Shown here piece by piece: positions 46,972 to 57,239 of a DNA stretch of 64,000 nucleotides. The translations under genes were made by a program, and so were the position numbers. The DNA lies in contig OY482846.1 in assembly GCA_960531495.1 (NCBI GenBank), positions 37,401,065 to 37,465,064 on the forward strand, given 5' to 3'. The notes beneath the pieces are model-generated. The model did not search any database. It worked only from the letters and a program-made list of their open reading frames with translations, and had not been told where the DNA came from. This DNA comes from Zeus faber. Its lineage: Eukaryota; Chordata; Actinopteri; Zeiformes; Zeidae. Within the stretch, counting starts at the first letter, position 1. Each line of letters starts with the position of its first letter.

Positions 46972-47699
46972 TCACATTGAGCCAGTAATACCAGGCTATA
47001 TCCAAAACACAAAATATAATATGGAGAGCCATACCAAACCTGTCAGATATTAAGAGGACCTTTTTCAATGCTTCTACACATACATTTGGGTCTCTGGTGT
47101 GCCTACTAACACAAAAACTGTGAAATAAGACAACCAAGTCAGTTTTTTTCTTTTTTTTTTGCCTTGGTCATAAAACATGATGAAACAAGCCATTCAGATT
47201 TGCAACCCCTTCCTACTGGCACTTGGTGCAAGGTGGGAGGGAGGTGCCACCCACTGAAACATCCCGTCGACAACAGGATGGGTTTAGAGGCATTTTAGAA
47301 TGGCATGGAGTGGTATTTCAGCAAAAAACTTGTATATTAACTTGTATAGAGGGACATTTCTCTCAGAGAGATAAGCAAAGGCAGAGTGCAGTATTGTTTT
47401 TTGTGTTTTAACCAAATATCAATTGTCAACTTTGTATAAAATAGAATAATATAAGTCCAAATCATACCCATATTTAAGCGGGCACCACTCTGTGGTTTCA
47501 GGGGAGAAAAAGACAATAACTCTTTTCCCGACATTATTTTTATAATCATGGCAGGAGAATAACCTGGCGACAAGAGTATTTTAATGAGCCACATATTCCA
47601 CATATTCAAAGTCCAGACAACTAGCAGGGAGAGGATTTATTTTCTGGGCAAGATATGAATATTCATGAGTTACGCATTCTGAATGGGTCATATATACAT
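46972..47699. other. No gene recognised
   Basis: Short frames only; no repeat end seen. Confidence 0.5.
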
Positions 47700-47716
47700 A
47701 TCTATATAATTGTGTG

Positions 47717-47749
<33 letters not shown>

Positions 47750-47750
47750 G
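47700..47750. repeat. (TA)n microsatellite
   Basis: Imperfect then perfect TA run. Confidence 0.9.
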
Positions 47751-47997
47751 AATATGCAAACACACTGTTGGTTATGCTGGAGAATTTATTAATCTTGTTC
47801 CATGTGTCTTTATTTTTTTTTTGAGCACCTGACCCTCTTAAGGTCTCTGCACGGACTTGGTCTGCAGGTCCTTAACAACTCTTGCGTTTTATTTCAGTCA
47901 TATCAGGCCTTAAACATATATAGTATATAGTATATATAACATATAAACATACATATTTAGTAACAAATGTTTTGTTACTAATGTTTAATATCGCACT

Positions 47998-49950
47998 TCA
48001 AGATTCAAGATTCAAGATTCAAGAGGTTTATTAGTCACATACATATCCATACTTTTATACATATATGCAGTGAAATGTAATGCAACGCACCCGGTGATAA
48101 CAAACAATATGTCCTAGGAAAATTTCTCTCTACTAGACCAACTAACTGATTCCTAAAACGTAATATAGTAAGTCGAGTACTTATAGAATAAAATAAAAAT
48201 ATATAGAATAAAATGAAATAAAATAAAGTAAAATAAAATGGAATAGATAAAGGGAATAAGCTCATGTATATAGGATAGGCAATTATGTATATACAGATAT
48301 GTGCATTAAAGTGGCATGTGAATAAAGTGAGGTAGTGTTTATGGGATAATACAGCACAGTATACAACAGTACGGTGCAGCAATACGGCATCACGAACAAC
48401 CCTGAACAATGACACAGTATGGGGTACAGTATGCTACTTACAGTACCGAAGGTAGTGGAGCCTATGTGATTGGCTCAGTGAGGACCCCTGGTGAGGTCAG
48501 CATTGACAGTTCTTATGGCTTGAGGGAAAAAACTCTGTCTTAGTCTCTCTGTTCTCGCTGTGTCACTGCGGAGGCGCTTGCCTGACCGCAGCAGCTGGAA
48601 CAGTCCATTGTTGGGGTGATGAGGATGCTTCCTGATCCTGCTGACTCTGCTTCTACACCTCCTGGTGTATAATTCCTGCAGGGAGGGGAGTGTAGTTCCA
48701 ATGGTACGTTCAGCTGAACTCACCACCCTCTGCAGGGCCCGCCTGTCCTGAGCAGTGTAGTTCCCCAACCAGGCAGTGATATTGCCTGTCAGGATGCTCT
48801 CCACTGCTCCACAGTAGAAGGACATGAGGATCCTCACCGAGATCCGGAATTTCCTCAGCTGCCTGAGGTTGTAAAGACGCTGTCTCGCCTTCTCACTAGA
48901 GGGTCTGTTTGTAAAGTCCATTAAGTCCTCTGTGATGTGGACTCCCAGGTACTTGAAGCTGCTCACCCTGTCAACAGAGGTCCATTAATCACCAAGTGTG
49001 CCTCGATTGTAATCCTCGCCTAAAGTCCACAATCAGCTCCTTACTTTTGCTGACGTTCAGGTGTACGCTGTTGTCCTGGCACCAGAGTGACAGGTCAGCC
49101 ACCTCCTCACGGTAGGCCTTCTCATCGCAGTCGGTGATCAGGCCCACGACAACAGTGTCGTCAGCAAACTTGATGATGGTGTTGGAGCTGGACCTGGCCA
49201 CACAGTCATGGGTGTACAGGGAGTGCAGTAGGGGGCTGAAGACGCAACCCTGGGGGGATCCTGCATTCAGGATCCCCCCAGGACCAAACCAAAACCACCT
49301 GGGGCCGAGCTGTGAGGAAGTCCAGGATCCCGACACACAGCGGAGTATTCAGTCCGAACTCCTTCAGCTTGACAGCCAATCTGGTGGGGACTATGGTGTT
49401 GAAAGCTGAACTGTAATCGATGAACAGCATTCTCACATAGGCCCCCTTCCAGCCATCCAGGTGCGTGAGCGTGGTGTGCAGTACCTTGGAGACCACGTCA
49501 TCCGTGGATCTGTTCTGCTTAATCAGCCTCTCGAAACATTTCATGCCCACCGAGGTGAGGGCCACCGGACGGTAGTCATTCAGGCAGGTTGGAGAGGCGA
49601 TCTTCGGGACAGGAGCAACGGTGGACCTCTTGAAGCAGGACGGGACCACTGATTCAGCCAGGGAGATGTTGAATATTGTAGTGAACACCGGAGCTAGCTG
49701 GTTAGCACAGGTTTTCAGTACTCGCCCAGATATGACGTCTGGGCCCGCAGCTTTCCTGGTGTTAACCCACATCAGAGCGTTCCTGACCTCTTACACGGAC
49801 ACTGAGAGCGCGTGCTCATCCCCAGTCGTGTAACTCCAATTAGCCGGTGAGCTACCGCGCATAAAAGGAGTTCAGTTCGTTGGCTAGGGAGGCGTCCACA
49901 CTCGTGGCTGGGGAGGAGCTGCTCTTGTAGGAGCTGCTCAATACACTGAA
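47998..49950 (-). mobile_element. L2-like LINE, 5'-truncated copy (b)
   Basis: The 3' tail is three to four 'tcaagat' units at 47998-48022. Reading leftward from 49950, ORF2 shows the linker 'SLANELNSFYAR', then RT motifs '[15 protein letters not shown]' (about 49760), 'DYRPVAL', '[14 protein letters not shown]' (about 49420), '[12 protein letters not shown]' (about 49255), the catalytic 'KFADDTVVV' (about 49170), 'SFKYLGVHITEDL' (48964) and the C-terminal block down to 48475. The endonuclease is missing. A rearranged segment at 49249-49330, including a perfect hairpin, and frame changes near 49000 and 49800 make it inactive. It lies head to head with copy (c). Confidence 0.92.
49249..49282. 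repeat. Perfect hairpin, 15-bp stem, 4-nt loop
   Basis: Arms 'cctggggggatcctg' (49249-49263) and 'caggatccccccagg' (49268-49282) surround 'catt'. It sits at the conserved 'GSPQGC' codons of the LINE RT and displaces the normal sequence upstream of them. Confidence 0.95.
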
Positions 49951-50548
49951 TAAGAGAGAAGATTCGTACATAAACTGAACATTTTGTTCTCATTTCTACT
50001 CAAAAGGTTCTGAAAAAGTATGAGACGACGACTCTCCGACTGCCTGATTTTTGCGTGTCTTTGATTGTGAGGGAAACCGGCAACGTGCGAGGGGAGTCAG
50101 CCTATCTGAACCGTGCGGAATCGCGGTGGGGGTGGTGGGGGGTAGTGGCGGCTGGGGGGGTTGAAACAAAGTGAGCCATCTTTCAAGCTGGTGAATTAGC
50201 GCCCGGCATTAGGCCCTAGTGGGCACCGCAGCCTTCACACTCTTTCAGCTGGTGATTCGGTTCCCTCCATGACCTTCTCTTTTTCCCTGGTCATTCTGTT
50301 CTTCATCCCTCTCTCTCTTTCTCTGCTTTGTACCGAGCGTGAACCCCTAATCCGCCATTCCCTCACTGTTTACAGTAAGTACATGTACGCGTTGAGAATG
50401 CATTTGTTGATGTATGTGTGTGTGTCTCAGGCTGTCATGATCCTGAAATTTCATCTGACAATAATTGCAATTAATGAAAAAATCGTGTCATCTCTTATTC
50501 TTACATTCTCCATTATTGGCATTGGACACTGAAAAATGTACTGTCCTA
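49951..50548. other. Spacer between divergent LINEs; G-rich patch
   Basis: A G-rich segment (50124-50160) has several G tracts of 3-7. The plus frame at 50269-50532 (87 codons, hydrophobic start) has no recognisable domain. Confidence 0.45.
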
Positions 50549-50782
50549 TGACATGGCGCCGCCCGTTACGGCTGCCTGCACAGGCGCTCCAGTTGATTGT
50601 GCACATTTTTTGTATTTTTACCGTTTTGTATCACTATATCCTTCAAAAATTCATCGACAGTGATCTCGTACGGCCGCGATGCACTCGTGGATATAAAAAT
50701 TCCCCTGAAATATCAACCTTAGGACTTTTTATCTGCGGATCCAGAGTGCCCCCCGGAGATATACGCACCAATGCTCTCAACG

Positions 50783-50827
<45 letters not shown>

Positions 50828-50828
50828 G
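50783..50828. repeat. (CAA)n microsatellite in LINE 5' region
   Basis: About 15 'aca' units just upstream of the endonuclease region of LINE copy (c). Confidence 0.95.
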
Positions 50829-50969
50829 CAATGGAGCCACTATTCCACGGTAAATGTGGCGGCATTCAGGTCAGAAAGAGGACGCAACCTTACCGTTCAC
50901 CTCTGCCAAGCATCCTTTCTGCAAATGTTAAGTCCCTTGAGAACAAGATGGATGACCTTTGTAGTTTCT

Positions 50970-51339
50970 TGATGGGTGTGATGTGTTGAAGAATGAAGGA
51001 GTGACCGCTGACGCTGACTTGATTAAAATAATAGTTTTATTACACAAATCAGCATCAAACCAGACTTGCCTAGGACGTCCTGGGAGAGACCCGAGCCGGA
51101 TGGAATCTCTGTCGAATGACACTCAGGCAGGTGCTTTTATGCTAAGCCAGACACAATTTTGACCATCTGATTCCCCTACATAGGTCACCGTTCACATTTT
51201 CACCTCCCTTATCACCGGGACCCCTGACAATGGGCTCTGTCTCTCTCTTGAGACCCCTGACATTGTCTGTTAATAATTATTATTTTATAAAATGGGCACT
51301 GTCTTGGGATGCAACTCATTCCCAGACACCTCACCTTCA
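50970..51339 (-). mobile_element. Probable solo LTR inside LINE copy (c)
   Basis: The LINE endonuclease frame breaks after 'KMDDLCSFL' and resumes at 'KARITFQRD'. The 370-bp insert, read on the minus strand, starts 'tgaaggtgaggtg' and ends 'cacacccatca', that is TG...CA. It holds an AATAAA signal about 75 nt before its 3' end ('gtaataaaactatt'). These are LTR features; no internal retrotransposon sequence remains, so it would be a solo LTR. A target duplication is not clear. Confidence 0.6.
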
Positions 51340-53445
51340 AGCGAGGATTACATTCCAACGGGATACGACAAACTTGTTTCCTCTGCCTGACAGAGACATG
51401 GCTGAAACCACTGGTGCCAGTTGAAGCCATTCGTCCAGCCGAGTCCCTCTCCGTGTTCTGGCTGACAGGTTGGAGGAGTCGGAAAAGGGTGGAGGCGTCT
51501 GTCTCATGATAAACAGCCGCTGGTGTAACTCCAACAACATCAAGACTCTCTCTCGCTTCTGCTGGCCAAACCTGGAACAGCCGACCATCTCATGCCGTCC
51601 ATTAAACCTCCCCCGGGAATTCAGCACAGTCATCATCACAGCTGTTTATATTCAACAGCAAGCGGACACAGACACAGCACTATTGAGCGTGTATGATGTG
51701 AAATCCGGACTTCAGAACAAACATCCTGATTCGGCTGTGGTGGTGACTGGGGATTGTAACAAGGCGAACCTTAAAAAGGTTCTGCCTAATTTCATCAACA
51801 CATCACGTGTGCCACCAGGGGAGATAAAACTTTGGACCACTGTTACACACCGTTCAAGAATTCATACAAGACTGTCTCACTCCTGCTTTCAGGAAATCAG
51901 ATCATCCCACTATTTTGTTACTTTCTGTTTACAAGCCATGCATTGCGCGTGGAATGGTATTGACGGGGGACGTAAAGAGGTGGTCGGACCAGTCAGAGGC
52001 CGCGCTTCAGAATGCTCTTATAGACGTCGACTGGGACATGTTCCAATCAAGTTCCGGTGACGTCAGTGAGTTTACGGAAGTAGTTATGTGCTTTATAGCA
52101 ACGTTAGCTGACAGCATCGTTCCCACGGTGAAAATTGGGATAGAGGATCCTCCAAGGGCTGCGTCCTCAGCCCCCTACTGTACTCCCTGTACACACATGA
52201 CTGTGTGGCCAGGTGTAGCTCCAACACCATCATCAAGTTGGCTGACGACACCGTCGTGGTTGGCCTGATCACCGACGACGATGGGAAGGCCGACCATGAG
52301 GAGGTGGCTGACCTGTCACTCTGGTGCCAGGACAACACCCTCCTGAGCTGATTGTGGACTTAAGGAGGGGATTACAACCAAGGAGGCACACGCTGTTGGT
52401 AATGGGGCTACTGTCGACAGGGTGAGCAGCTTCAAGTACCTGGGAGTCCACATCACAGAGGATTTAGCGTGGACTACACACACAGACACTCTGGTGAGAA
52501 AGGCGAGGCAGCGTCTTTACAACCTCATGCAGCTGAAGAAATTCATGGTCTCGGTGAGGATCCTCAAGTCCTTCTACTCTGGAGCAGTGGAGAGCATCCT
52601 GACAGGCAACATCAATGCCTGGTTTGGGAACTTTACTGCTCAGGACAGGCGGGCCCTGCAGAGGGTGGTGCGTTCAGCCCAACGTAGCGCTGGAACTACC
52701 CTCCCCTCCCTGCAGGATTTATACACCAGGATGTGTAGTAGCACGGCCCGCAGGTTCATAAAAGATCCTCACCACCCTAACAATTGACTGTTTAAGCTGC
52801 TGCGGTTGGGCAAGCAGCTCCGCAGCCACACAGCGCGGACAGAGAGACTGAGACTGAGGTTCTTCCCACAAGCCATAAGAACTGTCAATGCTGAACTCAC
52901 CAGGGGTCCTAACAAAAAGCACTGAGATGCTCACACAGGTCCCACTGCCCTACTGTACTGTATGTAGCATACTGTACTCCATACTGTTTCACTGTTCTGG
53001 GTTACTGCGTACTGCGTTGTATTGCTGTTCTGTACGGTGTAAGTGTATTGCTGTGTTATACTGTTATATACTGTACTGTATATCTCAATACACACTTTAT
53101 TCACATGCACATTACTGCAAATATCTGTATATAAAAATAGCGTATCCTTTATACATAACTCTATGCCCTTTACTTCTATTTTGTACCCCCACTCTGGATT
53201 ACCTTTTTGAGTCTCACTTTTTTTAAATTTTATTTTATTTAGATTTTTCTATTCATTAAGTGCATTATGTTTTAGGAATCAGCTAGTTTCAGTTAGTTAG
53301 ATCGGTAGGAATTAGGTTAGCTATTATGCTTGTTTTAGTAAATGCGTAATCTTGCGTTGTAAAGACATTTCACTGCATATATGTATGAACGTATGTATAT
53401 GTATGTGACAAATAAACCTCTTGAATCTTGAATCTTGAATCTTAA

Positions 53446-54054
53446 AATAATTCTTTTTGCGGCAACAATTCTCACATTGACATAAAATTCCCTCAACATT
53501 TGAATGAAAACACAGAATTGTGGAATTTAACGTAATAGGTGCAGTCGATTAGGTGACTTGTTGCTTAGTCAAAGAAGAAAAACCGGAGCGTAGAGTTATG
53601 GAGTCCTGAAAGTTAAATTTTGCTGAATTTTAGACTGACTAACTCATCAACCTGTCATCAATAATATTATAAAGGACAAGTTTCAAATGACTTTAAAATT
53701 GTCAGTTTCCAAAATAAATGCTGTTTCTTAAGTGATCATCTTGGAGTTCCATCATACCAGTTAAGGTTGGATAGGAAGGCAAATTTCTTCAATTTCTTTC
53801 TCCATATTTCATAGCTCATCAAACATTTTGTACCTTGAATTTTGTCAAATAAGAAACTAAAATACGATTTCTTTATTGGAGTTAGAATTGTTCATGACAG
53901 AAAAGTTGACAATTAAAAATCAGTCCTCCAAACAAGTCATGCAAACGCCCAAGTGGTGTAAAGCAATTAAAATAAAATGTATTAAGTAAGTCATAAAAAA
54001 AGGGGGAAGTCATTTGTTACAGTACTAAATATATTACCTAAATATATTCAGTTT
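53446..54054. other. No gene recognised
   Basis: AT-rich; no feature seen. Confidence 0.5.
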
Positions 54055-54155
54055 CAGAGACTTTTTACTGCACTACATTTCAAGGTAGAAGTTCTTATAC
54101 AGTATGCGTTACCTTTGTGTTATTTAGTTAAAAAATAAAATTGTAATTATTTATA

Positions 54156-54206
<51 letters not shown>

Positions 54207-54446
54207 TGTATATTATATATATTAGAGGTATTACAGACTTATATCGGTGCAGTGGATACAAACTGGATACGGCACTTTTACTTTTAATACTATTAGTACA
54301 TTTAAGAGAAATTACTAACACACTTTTACTGAGGTGGAAATCTCAGAAAGTGGTACTTTAACTTTTAAGAATAGTCATGTTGTGCCAGGGTATTTGTACT
54401 TTTATTGAGGTACAGTAGCATGTTCTGAGTACCTCTTCCACCACTG
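54055..54446. mobile_element. hAT-type MITE fragment
   Basis: The right end 'gtacctcttccaccactg' (54429-54446) is the inverted form of the common fish terminus CAGTGGTGGAAGAAGTAC. The interior has the expected 'actttt(t)actgcactacat' and repeated 'tacttttactgag' themes. A TA microsatellite splits it, and the left terminus is eroded. Confidence 0.55.
54154..54206. repeat. (TA)n microsatellite
   Basis: About 25 TA units inside the MITE fragment. Confidence 0.95.
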
Positions 54447-54923
54447 TGCAACCCTCTCATAGAGGAGGCTCATGGAACGTCCTTCGCTCTGCGTCGGGTG
54501 CAAGACTCGATCCGAAATGCTGACGAGTGCGGGCAAATGCAGCTGGATGAGTCGTTCTCTCGCTCTCTCTCGCTCTCAGATTTAAAAAAAACAAAAACAA
54601 TGATGGAATCAAATCCTGTAACTTGCCATCAGGGCCAATACACCCCAAGTTGTACGCGTTGACAGTTACCTCCCCCATACGACTCTCCCAACTCCCCAGC
54701 CCCCAGAGGGTGTCACGCCAACCCACACATAAGACTCATCATGCCAAATCCCATCCCGCTGTTTACCACGTGCACATACACAGACATACACGCACGCTCA
54801 TGCAAATGAGCCCGAGGTGACACAGATGACAGCTCAACTTTGGGTGAATCAGCTCGACGGTGTCCTTGCCCAGACACAATGTTGGAGGGGGGCGTTTCGG
54901 TTGCCACGCTGGTTGTTCTTTCA
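54447..54923. other. No gene recognised
   Basis: A short CT/CG run near 54560-54580; frames are short and overlapping. Confidence 0.5.
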
Positions 54924-55263
54924 GGATGTGTATGTGCACGTGCTAGTAAATGTGGAGTAGCTTAGAGAAGTGCAAAGGTGAGGAATCTAAGTGTGAAAGA
55001 GAGGACTCAAGCTAGGTTAACTCTGCACTAGTGGCTGAAGTGCTGTTCATCAAGTGTATCCCTCATATATGTTGTCTGGAAGAACAGACGTTGTTAGAGC
55101 TCCATCGTAGCACCATTGTCAAAATGAAAATCGTATTTCTGGGTCGTATGGATGTATCATCATCAAGGATCGCAATTAACTCGATTGCCTGTTTCCCTGG
55201 TGCAGTGGTGTCTCAGGGCTCTGATTCTTCCAGGACAACGTTATGGTACTGGCTTCCTTATAG
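54924..55263 (+). repeat. 340-bp direct repeat, copy 1
   Basis: The segment is nearly identical (about 95% by eye) to 56857-57195. It begins 'ggatgtgtatgtgcacgtg' and ends 'ggtactggcttccttatag'. The plus frame 55031-55318 and its counterpart 57047-57334 stay open through it, but the start is not shared, so I do not call a protein. Confidence 0.9.
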
Positions 55264-55439
55264 TGATGAAAAGTTGGCCTCTTTACTGGAAATTCTGCAT
55301 TTGCAAGTGACTTGGTAAAACGATTAGGTCGGTTTTATGACTCTTCGTTTCTTTGATTCAGTCGTCAGAGAATGGAATTCTCACAGAATCATTTGATTGT
55401 GTTGAAATTATATATTTTGGTGGAGTACTAAATTGTAAA

Positions 55440-55815
55440 ACAGTGACATGGGATACACAGCGCTCAGCTTTACTTCCCTGTTAAAAAAATATTTTTCTGC
55501 CATTTTTGACCCCCCCCTTGTGTCTTTTTTGATTTGGCCATGTCCAACATACTGTATGTTCCCCTCTGTTTCATTCAGTCAGATTCGTTTGGTGTGTCAG
55601 TTATGTTTATGCCTATTTAAGTTATTTTGACCGACTTTTTAATTGGATCCGAACTTAATAATTTCTGTATAAGTTTCCCCCGTTTTGCAACCCATTTTAA
55701 GTTGTTTATATTTTTTTGCAAATAAACCAGATTTTTGCCTCAATCTACATTTGATTCCCTGTGTCTGATTGCTCGGTCCCTCATAGCCACCAAGGAATTG
55801 AGGCATCAGTGCTCC
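55440..55815 (+). mobile_element. LTR-like segment
   Basis: An AATAAA signal at 55721-55726 lies in 'tgcaaataaaccagattttt', followed after about 60 nt by 'tgtctgattgctcggtccct', the look of the R-U5 end of fish gypsy LTRs. Its orientation matches the pol remnant at 57.2 kb, so it could be a relic 5' LTR. No second LTR is found and the ends are not defined. Confidence 0.4.
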
Positions 55816-56744
55816 CTCAAGGGCTAATCCAAACACTTTTGTCCACTTGTCGTGGAATCAGACCCTAGTCCAGGGGTAGTCTATCTTTTACTTACAGGGA
55901 TTTTTTTTTTAATTAACAGGGCCTTATTTTTATTAAAGGTCCACGTATGAGTCTTAAAAGAAGTTGGAGGTTGAGAAAAAATTCTCAGCTGAATACCACA
56001 ACATCAAAGATCATAACTGCTCGAGAACAAAATCCAGACTTTGAGTAGTGTTGGGTGCAAAAAACGTCCATGATGTTAAAGGTCTGCAAGAACATAGCAC
56101 TGGCACAATTTTCCCATTTAGATTCCATTTAATCCAAGGCAACTTCAATTTTCAGTGCTTATTTTACATCTTTGGCCGTAGATTTTAGCATATAGCCTTA
56201 GGAAACCTACAAAACTTGAAAGGCTGGGCAAGATGCGTGAAAAAAAAATACATTACTGAAGGAAACAACAAACAGCCAAACCCATTCAATTTTAGATCAA
56301 AATCTGTGAAATATTTATGCCCTGTTAGATGAAAAGTAGAACTAAGATTTGATCAAAAGGGTGTTTTCAGGAACAGTGTGAAATATCCCACCGTTCTGCT
56401 TGGAACAGGATGTGTGTATGAAATGCAGAAAATAAAATACACAACAAAACGCTGTAAAGTCGATGTGGGTACAATGGCTTTACCGCACAAAATAACATGA
56501 AGGCCAGTCGTTAAATACAAATTTCCCCGGGATGATGTGTTGTGTTTGGTGGCGGACTTCTGGAAGGACGGTCAATCTTCCCCGGCTGCCGTTTCAATGA
56601 TTAATAACCTTCAATCTTCAATCAGTCCAGCCAAATCAGATAAATGCAGTTTATTGGAATTCAAAGGAAGATATATTATGCAACTTAAAAATAAACCAGA
56701 AAATGTGTGTATGTCTGTGTGTGAGCATGTATGTGTAAAATATA
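55816..56744. other. No gene recognised
   Basis: If 55440-55815 is an LTR, this is where gag would lie, but no gag-like frame is visible. Confidence 0.45.
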
Positions 56745-56750
56745 TATACA

Positions 56751-56788
<38 letters not shown>

Positions 56789-56800
56789 TATATATATATT

Positions 56801-56837
<37 letters not shown>
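56745..56837. repeat. (TA)n microsatellite
   Basis: TA runs with two 'aaa' interruptions. Confidence 0.95.
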
Positions 56838-56839
<2 letters not shown>

Positions 56840-57195
56840 TACTGGCTTCCTTATAGGATGCATATGTGCATGTGCTAGTAAATGGGGAGTACCTTAGAGA
56901 AGTGCAAAGGTGAGGAATCTAAGTATGAAAGAGAGGACCAAGCTAGTTTAACTCTACACTAGTGGCTGAAGTGCTGTTCATCAAGTGTATCCCTCATATA
57001 TGTTGTCTGGAAGTACAGACATTATTAGAGCTCCATCATAGCACCATTGTCAAAATATAAAATCGTAATTCTGGGTCGTATGGATGTATTATCATCAAGG
57101 ATCGCAATGAACTCGATTGCTTGTTTCCCTGGTGCAGTGGTGTCTCAGGGCTCTGATTCTTCCAGGACAACGTTATGGTACTGGCTTCCTTATAG
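56838..57195 (+). repeat. 340-bp direct repeat, copy 2
   Basis: The 19-bp end motif 'ggtactggcttccttatag' occurs both just before (56838-56856) and at the end (57177-57195) of this copy, as if it were one unit of a tandem array whose left neighbour was replaced by TA repeats. The retrotransposon pol begins within about 45 bp of its right end. Confidence 0.9.
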
Positions 57196-57239
57196 ATATG
57201 GGATAATCAGAATCTTCAAACCAGTCGTGTGTGATGGGA

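Larger units (their letters stand above)
50549..53445 (+). mobile_element. L2-like LINE, near full-span copy (c)
   Basis: The 5' end starts near 'gacatggcgccgcccg'. A CAA repeat (50783-50828) precedes ORF2. Endonuclease pieces are 'PLPSILSANVKSLENKMDDL' (50900-50960), then after an inserted LTR 'FLCLTETWL' (51380), 'VVVTGDCNKAN' (51740), 'YTPFKNSYKT' and the 'SDH' end motif (about 51905). At about 52145 the sequence jumps from 'IVPTVKIGIEDPP' to the RT 'QGC...SPLLYSLYTHDC', so roughly the first half of RT is deleted. The catalytic 'LADDTVVVGL' (about 52245), 'SFKYLGVHITEDLAW' (52425) and the C-terminus to 52920 follow. The 3' end is 'cttgaatcttgaatcttgaa' (53420-53443). Many frameshifts; inactive. 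Confidence 0.92.

Noticed and set aside
54924..57195. 340-bp repeats as the two LTRs of a retrotransposon
   Set aside because: The second copy lies before the pol rather than after it, an extra 19-bp end precedes it, and neither has clear TG...CA ends or a polyadenylation signal.
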